Below, piece by piece: positions 47,319 to 56,753 of a stretch of DNA of 64,000 nt. The stretch is from Allobosea lupini (GTDB lineage: Bacteria; Pseudomonadota; Alphaproteobacteria; Rhizobiales; Beijerinckiaceae). The DNA lies in NCBI RefSeq assembly GCF_900109525.1, contig NZ_FOAN01000006.1, forward strand, positions 434,001 through 498,000. The letters are read 5' to 3'. The stretch's first letter is position 1. The number at the start of each line of letters is the position of its first letter. The notes below the pieces were generated by a model, which had not been told where the DNA came from, did not search any database, and worked only from the letters and a program-made list of their open reading frames with translations. A program made the position numbers and the translations under genes.

Positions 47319-48044
47319 CTAAGCCAGGTACTGGCCGCCATTGGCGGAGAGCGTCGAGCCGGTGATGAAGCCGGCATCATCGCTGGCCAGGAACACCACC
47401 GCCCGCGCGATCTCGCCGGGTTCGCCGAGGCGCCCGACCGGGATATGCGGCAGGATCGACTTCTCGATCACGGCCGGATCGATCGCCTTGACCATCTCGG
47501 TCGCGATATAGCCGGGGCAGATCGCATTCACCGTGATGCCGGCCCGCGCGCCCTCCTGCGCCAGCGCCTTGACGAAGCCGATGTCGCCGGCCTTGGCGGC
47601 GGAATAGTTGACCTGGCCCATCTGGCCCTTCTGGCCGTTGATCGACGAAATGCAGATGACGCGGCCGAACTTGCGGGCGCGCATGCCCTCCCAGACCGGG
47701 CGGGTCATGTTGAAGAGCGAGTTGAGGTTGGTGTTGATGACCGCGTCCCACTGTTCCTTGGTCATCTTGTGGAACATGCCGTCGCGGGTGATGCCGGCAT
47801 TGTTGACGAGCACGTCGACCGGCCCGAGTTCGGCCTCGACCTTGGCGATCCCCGCGACGCAGGCGTCATAGTCCGAGACGTCCCATTTATAGGTCTTGAT
47901 GCCGGTCTCGGCGGTGAACTTGGCCGCCGCCTCGTCATTGCCGGCATAGCTTGCCGCCACGGTGTAGCCGGCCGCCTGCAAACCCTTCGAAATCGCCTCC
48001 CCGATGCCACGGGACCCGCCCGTCACCAGTGCAACCTTAGCCAT
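47319..48044 (-). CDS. phaB: Acetoacetyl-CoA reductase
   Basis: This 241-residue short-chain dehydrogenase reduces acetoacetyl-CoA to (R)-3-hydroxybutyryl-CoA for polyhydroxybutyrate. The NADP motif GGSRGIGEAI is at the N-terminus. The catalytic site is in NYSAAKAGDIGF (YxxxK), preceded by the Ser in CISSINGQKGQMGQ. The rest resembles PhaB of rhizobia. The gene is downstream of phaA and the DUF1737 gene on the same strand. A terminator follows. Confidence 0.96.
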   Translation of the reverse strand: MAKVALVTGGSRGIGEAISKGLQAAGYTVAASYAGNDEAAAKFTAETGIKTYKWDVSDYDACVAGIAKVEAELGPVDVLVNNAGITRDGMFHKMTKEQWDAVINTNLNSLFNMTRPVWEGMRARKFGRVICISSINGQKGQMGQVNYSAAKAGDIGFVKALAQEGARAGITVNAICPGYIATEMVKAIDPAVIEKSILPHIPVGRLGEPGEIARAVVFLASDDAGFITGSTLSANGGQYLA

Positions 48045-48084
48045 CGTCGTCTTCTCCCCTCTTGGACGCGGCTATGCGGCCGCG

Positions 48085-48300
48085 TTATTCTTTGCTGAGA
48101 TCGAGACCGGGCTCGTAAGCCCGGTCGACATCCTTGATGATCGCCTGCCCGCAGATCACTCGCCCCGAGTTCTCGTCATAGGTCAGGGTCGGGTGCCCGT
48201 AGAGGACCCAGCCGCGGCTCAGCGCGTCCGAGACCCGATGACAGAACGAGGCGTCATCGGGACCGGTGAGATAGCGATAGAGCGTGGTCTGCTTCGGCAT
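48085..48300 (-). CDS. DUF1737 domain small protein
   Basis: The protein has 71 residues: MPKQTTLYRYLTGPDDASFC and then SRGWVLYGHPTLTYDENSG, the DUF1737 pattern. It is placed between phaA (14 bases away) and phaB (41 bases away), so it is probably cotranscribed with the polyhydroxybutyrate precursor genes. Its role is unknown; the context implies a link with the thiolase or reductase. Confidence 0.88.
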   Translation of the reverse strand: MPKQTTLYRYLTGPDDASFCHRVSDALSRGWVLYGHPTLTYDENSGRVICGQAIIKDVDRAYEPGLDLSKE

Positions 48301-48313
48301 GACGGAGAGCTGC

Positions 48314-49492
48314 TCAGCGCTCCACCGCCAGGGCGATGCCCATGCCCCCGCCGATGCACAGCGTGGCGAGGCCCTTCTTGGCGTCGCGCTTCGCCATTTC
48401 GTGCAGGAGCGTCACCAGCACCCGCGCGCCGGAAGCGCCGATCGGGTGGCCGATCGCGATCGCGCCGCCATTGACGTTGACGATGTCGGGGTTCCAGCCG
48501 AGGTCCTTGTTCACCGCCAGCGCCTGCGCCGCGAAGGCCTCGTTGGCCTCGACGAGGTCGAGATCGCCGACCTTCCAGCCAGCCTTCTCCAGCGCCTTGC
48601 GCGTGGCCGGAATCGGGCCCGAACCCATGATCGCCGGATCGACGCCGGCGGTCGCCCAAGAGGCGATACGGGCCAGCGGGGTCAAGCCCCGCTTGCTCGC
48701 TTCCTTTGCCGTCATCAGCACCAGCGCGGCGGCACCGTCATTGAGGCCCGAGGCGTTGCCGGCGGTCACCGTGCCGTCCTTCGAGAAGGCCGGCTTCAGC
48801 TTGGCCATCGCCTCCAGTGTCGCGCCGTCGCGGATGTATTCATCCGTGTCGACGACGATGTCGCCCTTGCGCGTCGAGATCGTGATCGGCGCGATCTCGT
48901 CCTTGAAGCGGCCGGCCTTCCGGGCGGCCTCGGCCTTGTTCTGCGAGCCGACGGCGAAGCGATCCTGCTCCTCACGGTTGATCTGCCATTTGGCCGCGAC
49001 GTTCTCCGCCGTGGTGCCCATGTGATAGCCGTGGAAGATGTCCCAGAGACCGTCCTTGATCATCGTGTCGATGAACTTGACGTCGCCCATCTTGGTGCCG
49101 GCGCGCATGTGCGAGGCGTGGGCCGAAAGCGACATCGATTCCTGGCCGCCGGCTACGATGATGCTGGCATCGCCATTGGCGATCTGCTGCATGCCGATCG
49201 CCACCGCCCGCAGGCCCGAACCGCAGACCTGATTGAGGCCCCAGGCCGTCGAGCCCTGCGGCACGCCGGCGTCGACCGCTGCCTTGCGGGCCGGGTTCTG
49301 GCCCTGCGCCGCCGTCAGCACCTGGCCGAGGATGACCTCGTCGACCTCGCCGGCATCGACCTTGGCACGCTTCAGCACGTCCTTGATCACCGCCGAGCCG
49401 AGATCGTGAGCCGGCGTATTGGCAAAGGCGCCGTTGAAGGAGCCGATCGCCGTGCGCGCTGCGCCAACGATCACGATGTCATTCTCAGCCAT
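48314..49492 (-). CDS. phaA: Acetyl-CoA acetyltransferase (acetoacetyl-CoA thiolase)
   Basis: This 392-residue thiolase joins two acetyl-CoA molecules. The nucleophilic Cys is in [15 protein letters not shown]. The C-terminal catalytic part contains [18 protein letters not shown] and [15 protein letters not shown], with the second catalytic Cys and His. It starts the leftward phaA-DUF1737-phaB operon. The phaR repressor is divergent, 249 bases away. Confidence 0.96.
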   Translation of the reverse strand: MAENDIVIVGAARTAIGSFNGAFANTPAHDLGSAVIKDVLKRAKVDAGEVDEVILGQVLTAAQGQNPARKAAVDAGVPQGSTAWGLNQVCGSGLRAVAIGMQQIANGDASIIVAGGQESMSLSAHASHMRAGTKMGDVKFIDTMIKDGLWDIFHGYHMGTTAENVAAKWQINREEQDRFAVGSQNKAEAARKAGRFKDEIAPITISTRKGDIVVDTDEYIRDGATLEAMAKLKPAFSKDGTVTAGNASGLNDGAAALVLMTAKEASKRGLTPLARIASWATAGVDPAIMGSGPIPATRKALEKAGWKVGDLDLVEANEAFAAQALAVNKDLGWNPDIVNVNGGAIAIGHPIGASGARVLVTLLHEMAKRDAKKGLATLCIGGGMGIALAVER

Positions 49493-49741
49493 GGGGCTCT
49501 TCCTCCGGTTCGCTCGCCGGCCAGGCGGCGCAGCGGCATGTCTTCCACACCTTCGAAGGGCGAAACGACGCCGTCAAGCGGGCTGAGTAGCCAAGCTCAT
49601 CTTCGAGGCAGACTCGGCATGATCTCGCGGCGCGCTCAAAAAACTTGCAGCAGGCAGCCGAAGAGTTATCGTTCCTTCCGGGACCGTTCTCCGGCCTTGC
49701 CCGATCCCTCGGGCTTGTCCGCAACTAGCCGTGTGGGGTCG

Positions 49742-50317
49742 ATGGCCAGCGACAAAGAACCGACTGTCATCAAGAAATACGCCAATCGCCGGCTATACCA
49801 CACGGGTACGAGCTCCTATGTGACGCTGGAGGATCTGGCCGGTCTGGTGCGCAAGGGCGAGGATTTCGTCGTCTACGACGCCAAGAGCGGCGAGGATATC
49901 ACCCGCTCGGTACTGGCCCAGATCATCTTCGACGAAGAGAGCAAGGACGGGCAGAACCTCTTGCCCATCACCTTCCTGCGCCAGCTGATCCGCTTCTATG
50001 GCGACAGCATGCAGGCCCTGGTGCCACGCTATCTCGAATTCTCGATGGATAATCTGACGCAGGACCAGAACAAGATCCGCGAGCAGATGAGCAAGGCCTT
50101 CGGCACGGGCGCGATAGATGCGCTCCAGGCCCAGACGCGCGCCAATATGCAGATGTTCACGGAGGCCTTCCGCCTGTTCAACCCTTTCGCGGCGGCTGCC
50201 GCAGCGAAAGGCCGGGGCGAAGCGCCGGCCCAGGGCGAGACCGGCGAACTCGGCGATCTCAAGCGCGAGCTCAACGAGATGCGCGAACGGCTCGACAAGC
50301 TCGCCAAGGACAAGTGA
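49742..50317 (+). CDS. phaR: Polyhydroxyalkanoate synthesis repressor
   Basis: The protein has 191 residues. The N-terminal DNA-binding part begins EPTVIKKYANRRLYHTGTSS, the PhaR/PHB_acc_N signature; the C-terminal part is helical and binds PHB granules. In the known systems it represses phasin and synthase genes until granules form. The start at 49742 gives the family N-terminus; the long open frame to 48284 is antisense to phaA. Divergent from phaA across 249 bases. Confidence 0.93.
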   Translation: MASDKEPTVIKKYANRRLYHTGTSSYVTLEDLAGLVRKGEDFVVYDAKSGEDITRSVLAQIIFDEESKDGQNLLPITFLRQLIRFYGDSMQALVPRYLEFSMDNLTQDQNKIREQMSKAFGTGAIDALQAQTRANMQMFTEAFRLFNPFAAAAAAKGRGEAPAQGETGELGDLKRELNEMRERLDKLAKDK

Positions 50318-50352
50318 GCGGCAATTCCAACCGGAGCTGATCGCCCGCGCTA

Positions 50353-52047
50353 TCAGCCCGCCGCGCGCAGTGGCGGGCCATCATGCGTTTCGTCCGGCAG
50401 GCTCAGCTCGGCCTTGCCGACCAGGTGTCCCTGCAGATAGGTGACACCCCAATCGCACAGCATCGAAGCCTGCAGCTCGTCGTCGACCCATTCGGCCACG
50501 GTCTCGACGCCGAGATGATGCGCCAGCTCGAGCAGGGTGCGCACGAAGAAGCGATCATCGGTCGAACGCCGCAGGTTCTGCGTGAAGGCGCCGTCGAGCT
50601 TGAGGATGTCGATCGGAAAGGCGCGCAGATGCCGCAGCGAGGTGTGGCCTGCGCCGAAATCGTCGATCGCCACCCGGGCACCGCGCTGCTTGATCCTAAC
50701 CAGGAGCCTGGCCATCCGCTCGGGATCTTCGATCGTCGCCGTCTCGGTGACCTCGACGATCAGGCGCTTTGCCGCGCCAGGGCTCGCCCCGGCGCTCGCC
50801 TCGAACCCCTCGATCCAGTCGGCGTCCGCCAGGGTGCGCGGCGAGACGTTGATCGACAGCACCGCGTCTTGCCGGTCCGTCAGATGCATCATGGCGAGCT
50901 CGAGCACGCGATGGTCGAACAGGTTCACCAGGCCCCGCCTTTCGAGCAGGGGCACCAGCTCGGCCGCGGCCAGGAAGCCGCCCTGCGGACGCTCGACCCG
51001 CAGCAGCGCCTCGTGGAAGGCCGGAATGCGGCCCTTCGCCGTCACCACCGGCTGGAGGGCCAGCCGCACCCTGCGCTCGTTCAGCGCGGCAACGGCTTCG
51101 AGGTCGAGCCGCGGCGCGCCGCCGCCGCCCTCGGCCACAACCGGCCGGCGCGCGATCACCGCATTGTCGAGCCCCGCCGCTTCGGCGCCTGAGAGCGCAC
51201 TTTCGGCCGCCTTGACCAGCGTCGCGCCTTCGCGGGCCAGGTCCGGGGCGATCGCGGCGCCGACGCGCAGCCTGACCAGCGCAATCCCGCGCGAGCTTTC
51301 GACCGCCGAGCGGGCAACAGCCTTGATGAAGCGCTCCGCCGCCGCCTCGATCTGGTTTGCCGGGCAGCTGCTGAGCAGGATGGCGAAGCGATTGCCGGAA
51401 TAATGCATGAGCTGGTCGCGTCGGCGCATCACCGAATGCAGGCGCTGACGCACCTCTTCGATGATCTCCTCCGTGCCCTCATGGCCGAACTCGCCATTGA
51501 GGCGCGCGAGCTCGCCGATCGCCGCGACCAGCACGACGACCGAGCGGTCCGCCGGCAGATGCTCTGCCAGGGCCTCGTCGACGCGCTCGACCAGCGCATT
51601 GCGATCGCAGAGATCGGCGTCGGTCGCGGTCAGCTCCTCCGGCCGCACGGCCCGCTCCAGCCTGAGCACGCCGCGTGCGCGGCTTGGGCGGCCGTCGATC
51701 CCGACGAACCAGCGCCCGGCATCCTCGATCCACATCTTGCGCCCGGCAAGATCGGCGGCGTAGCGCGTGCGATAGACCGCACCGTCGCCGAGATCATGCC
51801 CGCCCGAGGAGAAGATCGCATCGTAGCGGCTGCGCCCGCTCCCGGGCTCGACCAGCCCGGCGAAGGATAGGCCGCGCTGCAGCACGGCGAGTGGCACAGG
51901 ACCGAGCACCTCGGCCGCATTCGGGCCCCAGCTCAACGTGTCGCTGCCGATATCCCAGCTGTAAGCCACTTCGCCTATCGATGAGAGCAGGCTGCGCGGC
52001 TCGACGATCCTCTCGTCGCGGGAACCGAACAGGGACGGCGCAGACAT
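50353..52047 (-). CDS. PAS / degenerate GGDEF / EAL protein (cyclic-di-GMP phosphodiesterase)
   Basis: The protein has 564 residues. The N-terminal third is PAS-like (GEVAYSWDIGSDTLSWGPNA). A GGDEF domain follows, whose signature is degenerate (SGNRF instead of GGDEF), so cyclase activity is unlikely. The EAL domain contains EALLR with Glu346, SINVSPRTL, VEVTETA, AIDDFGAGHTSLRHL, ILKLDGAF and ETVAEWVDDE, all expected catalytic residues. The likely activity is hydrolysis of cyclic-di-GMP. It is convergent with phaR. Confidence 0.92.
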   Translation of the reverse strand: MSAPSLFGSRDERIVEPRSLLSSIGEVAYSWDIGSDTLSWGPNAAEVLGPVPLAVLQRGLSFAGLVEPGSGRSRYDAIFSSGGHDLGDGAVYRTRYAADLAGRKMWIEDAGRWFVGIDGRPSRARGVLRLERAVRPEELTATDADLCDRNALVERVDEALAEHLPADRSVVVLVAAIGELARLNGEFGHEGTEEIIEEVRQRLHSVMRRRDQLMHYSGNRFAILLSSCPANQIEAAAERFIKAVARSAVESSRGIALVRLRVGAAIAPDLAREGATLVKAAESALSGAEAAGLDNAVIARRPVVAEGGGGAPRLDLEAVAALNERRVRLALQPVVTAKGRIPAFHEALLRVERPQGGFLAAAELVPLLERRGLVNLFDHRVLELAMMHLTDRQDAVLSINVSPRTLADADWIEGFEASAGASPGAAKRLIVEVTETATIEDPERMARLLVRIKQRGARVAIDDFGAGHTSLRHLRAFPIDILKLDGAFTQNLRRSTDDRFFVRTLLELAHHLGVETVAEWVDDELQASMLCDWGVTYLQGHLVGKAELSLPDETHDGPPLRAAG

Positions 52048-52214
52048 GGTGCGGCTGCCTCGGACGACGGGTTGGAGAGCCGCCCCGTCCTGATTGCGGA
52101 ATGGCGGGAAACTGTCCCGAAACGATGCAGGAGGCTGCGTTAACGGCCGGTTAAGGCCGGCGCCCGGATTGCAAGGATTCGCTCCCGAACCCCCAGATGT
52201 TCCGGAGCGGCACG

Positions 52215-52433
52215 ATGATCGAGACAGGACAGCCCGAAACGGCCTCCTTCACGGAGCAGGAAGCCCCCACGCCGAGTGTTCCCGCGGCCTTTCTCGTCCA
52301 GCTCGCCGCGAGCCAGGCTGGGATCGGCCCCTTCGCCCGCCGCGACCGCGAGACGCCTTTCATCGGCGCCCGCCGCTATTATGAGGGAATGGCGCAGCGC
52401 CGCCCGCCGCACCGGCTCCTGCACTCGGCCTGA
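52215..52433 (+). CDS. Small hypothetical protein
   Basis: This 72-residue protein has GGAG eight bases before the ATG. The sequence MIETGQPETASFTEQEAPTP is followed by AAFLVQLAASQAGIGPFARR and a basic C-terminus. Small proteins with an AFLxQLxA-type core followed by Arg-rich residues are frequent in Hyphomicrobiales and unassigned. It lies upstream of the convergent rpmF gene, in an otherwise empty region. An ATG at 52197 would extend it by six residues. Confidence 0.5.
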   Translation: MIETGQPETASFTEQEAPTPSVPAAFLVQLAASQAGIGPFARRDRETPFIGARRYYEGMAQRRPPHRLLHSA

Positions 52434-52444
52434 CGCATAAACGC

Positions 52445-52468
52445 AAAAAGGCCGGCCTATCGGCCGGC
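52445..52468 (-). terminator. Intrinsic terminator of rpmF
   Basis: Stem GCCGGCC (52451-52457) / GGCCGGC (52462-52468) with loop TATC. On the minus strand the hairpin is followed by CTTTTTGCGT. Confidence 0.85.
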
Positions 52469-52510
52469 GCTCTTGGGTCTCGAAGACTGGGGCCGCAGGG
52501 CCCCGCCATA

Positions 52511-52696
52511 TCAGGCCTCGGTCTTGGCCTTCAGCACCTGACGGCCGCGATACATGCCGGACTTCAGGTCGATATGATGCGGGCGGCGCAGCTCGCCCGA
52601 GTTCTTGTCTTCGATATAGGTAGGCTGCTTCAGCGCGTCGGCCGAGCGGCGCATGCCGCGCTTCGACGGCGAAGTCTTTCTCTTCGGAACGGCCAT
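52511..52696 (-). CDS. rpmF: 50S ribosomal protein L32
   Basis: The protein has 61 residues starting [20 protein letters not shown], the L32 signature, and continuing with [19 protein letters not shown]. It has no zinc cysteine motif, as in the Cys-minus alphaproteobacterial form. The gene lies 90 bases downstream of mtgA on the same strand, an order seen in relatives. A terminator follows. Confidence 0.98.
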   Translation of the reverse strand: MAVPKRKTSPSKRGMRRSADALKQPTYIEDKNSGELRRPHHIDLKSGMYRGRQVLKAKTEA

Positions 52697-52786
52697 CGGT
52701 ACTCTCCATCATGCCTTCGCGCGAGGCGGGGCATTTCACCCGCACCACTGTCGCGACGACGTCACATTCGTGATGAGGGCTGGCCT

Positions 52787-53560
52787 TTACACGCTCGCGC
52801 GGGCTCTGGCTAGACCATGCTGCGGAAAAAGTGGCGCTTGTGCGCTGGCACCGGCCGGAAGCGCACAGTTTCCAAGCGGCCCGAGCTGGTTCATCCGCCT
52901 TTGCACGCGGCCGGCGGCCGCCAGCAACGCCCGGCTCGGCCGCGACGGGTCGCGCAGGATCGGGTTCGGCAGGGCTCCGGCGAGCCTGGCGGCCTCCGCC
53001 GGCGTCAGGCGCGAGGCGGGCTTGCCGAAATGGCGCTGGGACGCCGCTTCCGCCCCGAAGACGCCCTCGCCCCATTCGGCGATGTTGAGATAGACCTCGA
53101 TCACTCGCCGCTTCGGCCAGGCGAAGTCGAGCGCCAGCGCCATCGGCAGCTCCAGCCCCTTGCGCAGATAGGAGCGGCCCGGCCAGAGGAAAAGGTTCTT
53201 GGCGGTCTGCATCGTCAGCGTCGAGGCGCCGCGGCTGGGCCCATCCTCGTCCTGCAGCACGGCGTTGAGCTCGCCCCAGTCGACGCCGGCATGCGAGCAG
53301 AAGCGCTGGTCCTCGGAGGCGATCACGGCACGGATCAGATGGGGCGAGATCTGCGACAGCGGCACCCAGTCGCGCTCCACCGTGCGGAAGGTCAGCCAGC
53401 GGCCGAGCATCAGCGTCGAAGGCGGCGGTGCGAAACGGTAGAGCAGCAGCAGCGCAGCGAAAACGATCGCCAGCACCAGCGCTAACCGGACCAGGACACG
53501 GACGATCCATCCCACGAGGCTCCCGCGTCGTGGAGCTGGATTGTCTGCCATCTGCGTCAT
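52787..53560 (-). CDS. mtgA: Monofunctional peptidoglycan transglycosylase
   Basis: The protein has 257 residues. A single N-terminal membrane helix (VRLALVLAIVFAALLLLYRF) anchors it to the inner membrane. The glycosyltransferase 51 domain includes AVIASEDQRFCSHAGVDWGE with the catalytic Glu, GASTLTMQTAKNLFLWPGRS and EVYLNIAEWGEGVFGAEAAS. It polymerises glycan strands from lipid II. The C-terminal tail is Ala/Pro rich. The start at 53560 has GGGGG upstream; a frame open to 53596 is less likely. Confidence 0.92.
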   Translation of the reverse strand: MTQMADNPAPRRGSLVGWIVRVLVRLALVLAIVFAALLLLYRFAPPPSTLMLGRWLTFRTVERDWVPLSQISPHLIRAVIASEDQRFCSHAGVDWGELNAVLQDEDGPSRGASTLTMQTAKNLFLWPGRSYLRKGLELPMALALDFAWPKRRVIEVYLNIAEWGEGVFGAEAASQRHFGKPASRLTPAEAARLAGALPNPILRDPSRPSRALLAAAGRVQRRMNQLGPLGNCALPAGASAQAPLFPQHGLARARASV

Positions 53561-53643
53561 GCCCCCACGCTTGACGATTACGGCCGCCTCCGGCAAGCCC
53601 CGCGCGCTAAGTCAGCGCCAGATCAGGCTGCCAAACGCGAGAG

Positions 53644-54603
53644 ATGATGATGAGTTCCGTGGAACGGACGGCCCCCGCTCCGGCTCTGGCCAGCGCCTTG
53701 TCGAAGACGGCAGCGGCCATCGAGACGCTGCTCGACGCGCTGCTGCGGAACGAGCTCGAGGCCGGCGAGATCCATCGCCCCGCCCGGCTCCTCGCCGCGA
53801 TGCGCCATGGCGCGCTAGGCGGCGGCAAGCGCCTGCGGCCTTTCCTCGTCGTCGAGACGGCCGGGCTTTTCGGCGTCCCCGCCGAGCAGGCGCTGCGGGC
53901 CGGCGCCGCCGTCGAGCTCGCCCATTGCTATTCGCTCGTCCATGACGACCTGCCGGCCATGGACGACGACGACACCCGTCGCGGCCGCCCGACCGTGCAC
54001 AAGGCCTATGACGAGGCGACCGCGATCCTCGCCGGCGACGGCCTGCTGACGCTCGCCTTCGACGTCATCGCCGACGCGCGGACCCACCCGGACGGAGAGA
54101 CGCGTGCCGCGATCGTCCTGCTCTTTTCCCGCGCACTCGGCCTTGGCGGCATGGTCGGCGGCCAGATGCTCGATCTTGCCGCCGAGGGACGCTTCGGCGG
54201 CGACGGCACCGCGGAGAAGCTCGGCCAGGCCGAGATCCGGCGGATGCAGGCTATGAAGACCGGCGCGCTGCTCGCCGGCAGCGTCCTGATCGGCGCCCGC
54301 CTCGGCCAGGCCGACCCAGAGCGGATGGCTGCGCTGGAGCGCTACGGCAAGGCGCTGGGGGCGGCCTTCCAGGTCGCCGACGACATCCTCGATATCGAAG
54401 CGAGCGCCGAGCAGATGGGCAAGGCGACTGCCAAGGACGACGCGAAGGGCAAGGCGACGCTGGTCACCGCGCTCGGGCTCGACGCCGCCAAGCACGAGCG
54501 CGACCGGCTGAGCGACGAGGCGATCGCGGCGCTCGCCGGCTTCGGGCCGGAGGCGGCGATGCTGCGCGCCGCGGCGCAGTTCAGCGCGCAGCGCCAGAGC
54601 TGA
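53644..54603 (+). CDS. ispA: Polyprenyl (farnesyl/geranyl) diphosphate synthase
   Basis: The protein has 319 residues. The first Asp-rich motif DDLPAMDDDDTRRG and the second DDILD are the metal-binding sites of trans-prenyl synthases. GGGKRLRPFLVVE and LAGDGLLTLAFDV are further typical segments. The exact chain length made is set by residues before the first motif and cannot be judged here. The other isoprenoid gene nearby is ispG, 2.1 kb away. It ends four bases from the convergent kup stop. Confidence 0.92.
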   Translation: MMMSSVERTAPAPALASALSKTAAAIETLLDALLRNELEAGEIHRPARLLAAMRHGALGGGKRLRPFLVVETAGLFGVPAEQALRAGAAVELAHCYSLVHDDLPAMDDDDTRRGRPTVHKAYDEATAILAGDGLLTLAFDVIADARTHPDGETRAAIVLLFSRALGLGGMVGGQMLDLAAEGRFGGDGTAEKLGQAEIRRMQAMKTGALLAGSVLIGARLGQADPERMAALERYGKALGAAFQVADDILDIEASAEQMGKATAKDDAKGKATLVTALGLDAAKHERDRLSDEAIAALAGFGPEAAMLRAAAQFSAQRQS

Positions 54604-54607
54604 TACG

Positions 54608-56593
54608 TCAGACCGTGACCTGAGTGCCGACCTCGACGACGCGGCCGGTCGGGATCTGGAAGAAGTTGGTGGCGTCGGTCGCGCTCTTGGTCAGGCCGAT
54701 ATAGAGGTTGTCCTGCCAGATCGGCATGCCCGATTGCGGCGAGGCCTTGATCGAGCGGCGCGACAGGAAGAACGAGGTCGACATGATGTCGAACTTGAAG
54801 CCCTGCTTGCGCAGGATCGCCAGCCCCTTCGGCACATTCGGGCTTTCCATGTAGCCGTAGACCATCTCGACGCGCCAGAAATCGTCGGTGATCCGCGAAA
54901 GCCTGACGCGCTCGCTCTCGGCGACGCGCGGGGTATCGGCCGAGCGCACGGTCAGGATGACGTTGCGCTCGTGCAGCACCTTGTTGTGCTTGAGGTTGTG
55001 CAGCAGCGAGGCCGGGGCCGTCTCGGGATCGCTGGTCAAGAACACCGCCATGCCCTTAACCCGGTAGGGCGGGCTCTTGGTCAGCATGCCGACCAGCTCG
55101 AGCAGCGGCACGTCGGTCTTGCGGGTCTTGTCGAACAGGATCTTGGTGCCGCGCACCCAGGTCCACATCAGCAGGACGAGCGCCATGGCGAACAGCACCG
55201 GCACATAGCCGCCGCTGAGCAGTTTCAGGAGGTTCGCCGAGAAGAAGGCGACGTCGATGATCAGGAAGGGCAGGATCACGGCGACAGCGGCCGCCAGACC
55301 CCAGCGCCAGCCCCGCCAGATCACGATGAAGGCGAGCAGCGAATCGACCAGCATCGCCCCGAACACCGAGATGCCATAGGCATGCGAGAGGTTGGACGAG
55401 GTCTTGAAGGTCCAGACCAGCAGCAGCACCGTGAAGAGCAGCAGGATATTGATGCGCGGGATGTAGATCTGACCCGAGGTATGCTCGGAGGTGTGGCGGA
55501 TCTCGAGGCGCGGCAGCAGACCGAGCTGGATCGCCTGACGGGTCAGCGAATAGGCACCGGTGATCACCGCTTGGCTGGCGATGATGGTGGCGAGGGTCGC
55601 CATGATCACCAGCGGCAGGATCAGCGCCGGCGGCGCGAGCTTGTAGAACGGATTGTCGATCGCCGTCGGGTCGGACAGAATCAGCGCACCCTGGCCGAGA
55701 TAGTTCAGCCACAAGGCCGGGAACACCAGAAAGACCCAGGCGCTGCGGATCGGGCCGCGGCCGAAATGGCCCATATCGGCATAGAGCGCCTCGGCCCCGG
55801 TCACCGCAAGGCAGACGCTGCCGAGCACGGCGAGCGACAGCCCGGGATGGTCGAAGAAGAAGCGCACGCCGTAATACGGATTGATCGAGGCGAAGACGCC
55901 GAGATCGTCGGCGATATGGTAGATGCCGAGCCCGGCCAGCGTCAGGAACCAGATCGTCATGATCGGGCCGAAGAAATTGGCGACCTTGCCGGTGCCGCGG
56001 CTCTGCACCAGGAACAGCGCGATCAGGATCACGGATGCGATGGTGATGACGTAGTCGTTCAGAACCGGCGTCACCAGCTTCAGGCCCTCGACCGCCGAGA
56101 GCACCGAGATCGCCGGCGTGATCACGGCATCGCCATAGAACAGCGCCGCGCCGGCCATGCCGAGAAAGAGCACGATGCCGCCGCGCGTGCGCCCTAAAGC
56201 GCGCTGCGCCAGCGCGACCAGGGTCAGCGTGCCGCCTTCGCCGTTGTTGTCGGCGCGCAGCAGCAGCACGACGTATTTCAGCGTCACCACCACGACGAGC
56301 GACCACAGGATCAGCGAGAGCACGCCGATCACCGCCGCGCGCGGCAGCGGGCCCGTCAGGACGACTTCGGCGCCGCCGCCATGTCCGCCGGAGGCCGCTC
56401 CGGTCGCGGCCAGGATCGTCTCGCGCAGCGCATAGAGCGGGCTCGTGCCGATATCGCCGTAGACGACGCCGAGCGCGCCCAGGGCCAATGCGGCATAGCT
56501 TTGCGTGGAGTGGCCGTTGCCGGCCGGCTCGTCGAGCCCGAAGCGATCCCCATCCGGCTTGGCGGCCGGCGGGTGCTGCTGGTCATGACCCAT
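54608..56593 (-). CDS. kup: Low-affinity potassium transporter Kup
   Basis: The protein has 661 residues. About twelve hydrophobic segments are followed by a long cytoplasmic tail, as in KUP/HAK carriers. [36 protein letters not shown] and [20 protein letters not shown] are signature segments. It takes up potassium with protons. The start at 56593 has GGAGC upstream and excludes eight residues of a longer frame. It follows ispG by about 160 bases on the same strand. Confidence 0.97.
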   Translation of the reverse strand: MGHDQQHPPAAKPDGDRFGLDEPAGNGHSTQSYAALALGALGVVYGDIGTSPLYALRETILAATGAASGGHGGGAEVVLTGPLPRAAVIGVLSLILWSLVVVVTLKYVVLLLRADNNGEGGTLTLVALAQRALGRTRGGIVLFLGMAGAALFYGDAVITPAISVLSAVEGLKLVTPVLNDYVITIASVILIALFLVQSRGTGKVANFFGPIMTIWFLTLAGLGIYHIADDLGVFASINPYYGVRFFFDHPGLSLAVLGSVCLAVTGAEALYADMGHFGRGPIRSAWVFLVFPALWLNYLGQGALILSDPTAIDNPFYKLAPPALILPLVIMATLATIIASQAVITGAYSLTRQAIQLGLLPRLEIRHTSEHTSGQIYIPRINILLLFTVLLLVWTFKTSSNLSHAYGISVFGAMLVDSLLAFIVIWRGWRWGLAAAVAVILPFLIIDVAFFSANLLKLLSGGYVPVLFAMALVLLMWTWVRGTKILFDKTRKTDVPLLELVGMLTKSPPYRVKGMAVFLTSDPETAPASLLHNLKHNKVLHERNVILTVRSADTPRVAESERVRLSRITDDFWRVEMVYGYMESPNVPKGLAILRKQGFKFDIMSTSFFLSRRSIKASPQSGMPIWQDNLYIGLTKSATDATNFFQIPTGRVVEVGTQVTV

Positions 56594-56753
56594 CAGGGCG
56601 CTCCGCGGGTGCTGCAATGCAGCGAAAGGCCGGGGCCTCTAGCACGGCCTGTCTGTCCAGGCAAAGACGCTAGAGCAGTTCCATGCTGGCGGCAGCCACT
56701 TTCGCGTCATGCGTGCCGAGAATCGCTTCAAACGATTGAATGGTCGACTGCGC

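Noticed and set aside
54734-56197. Open frame of 487 codons on the plus strand across kup
   Set aside because: Antisense shadow of kup, with Asp/Arg/Gln-rich translation and no motif.
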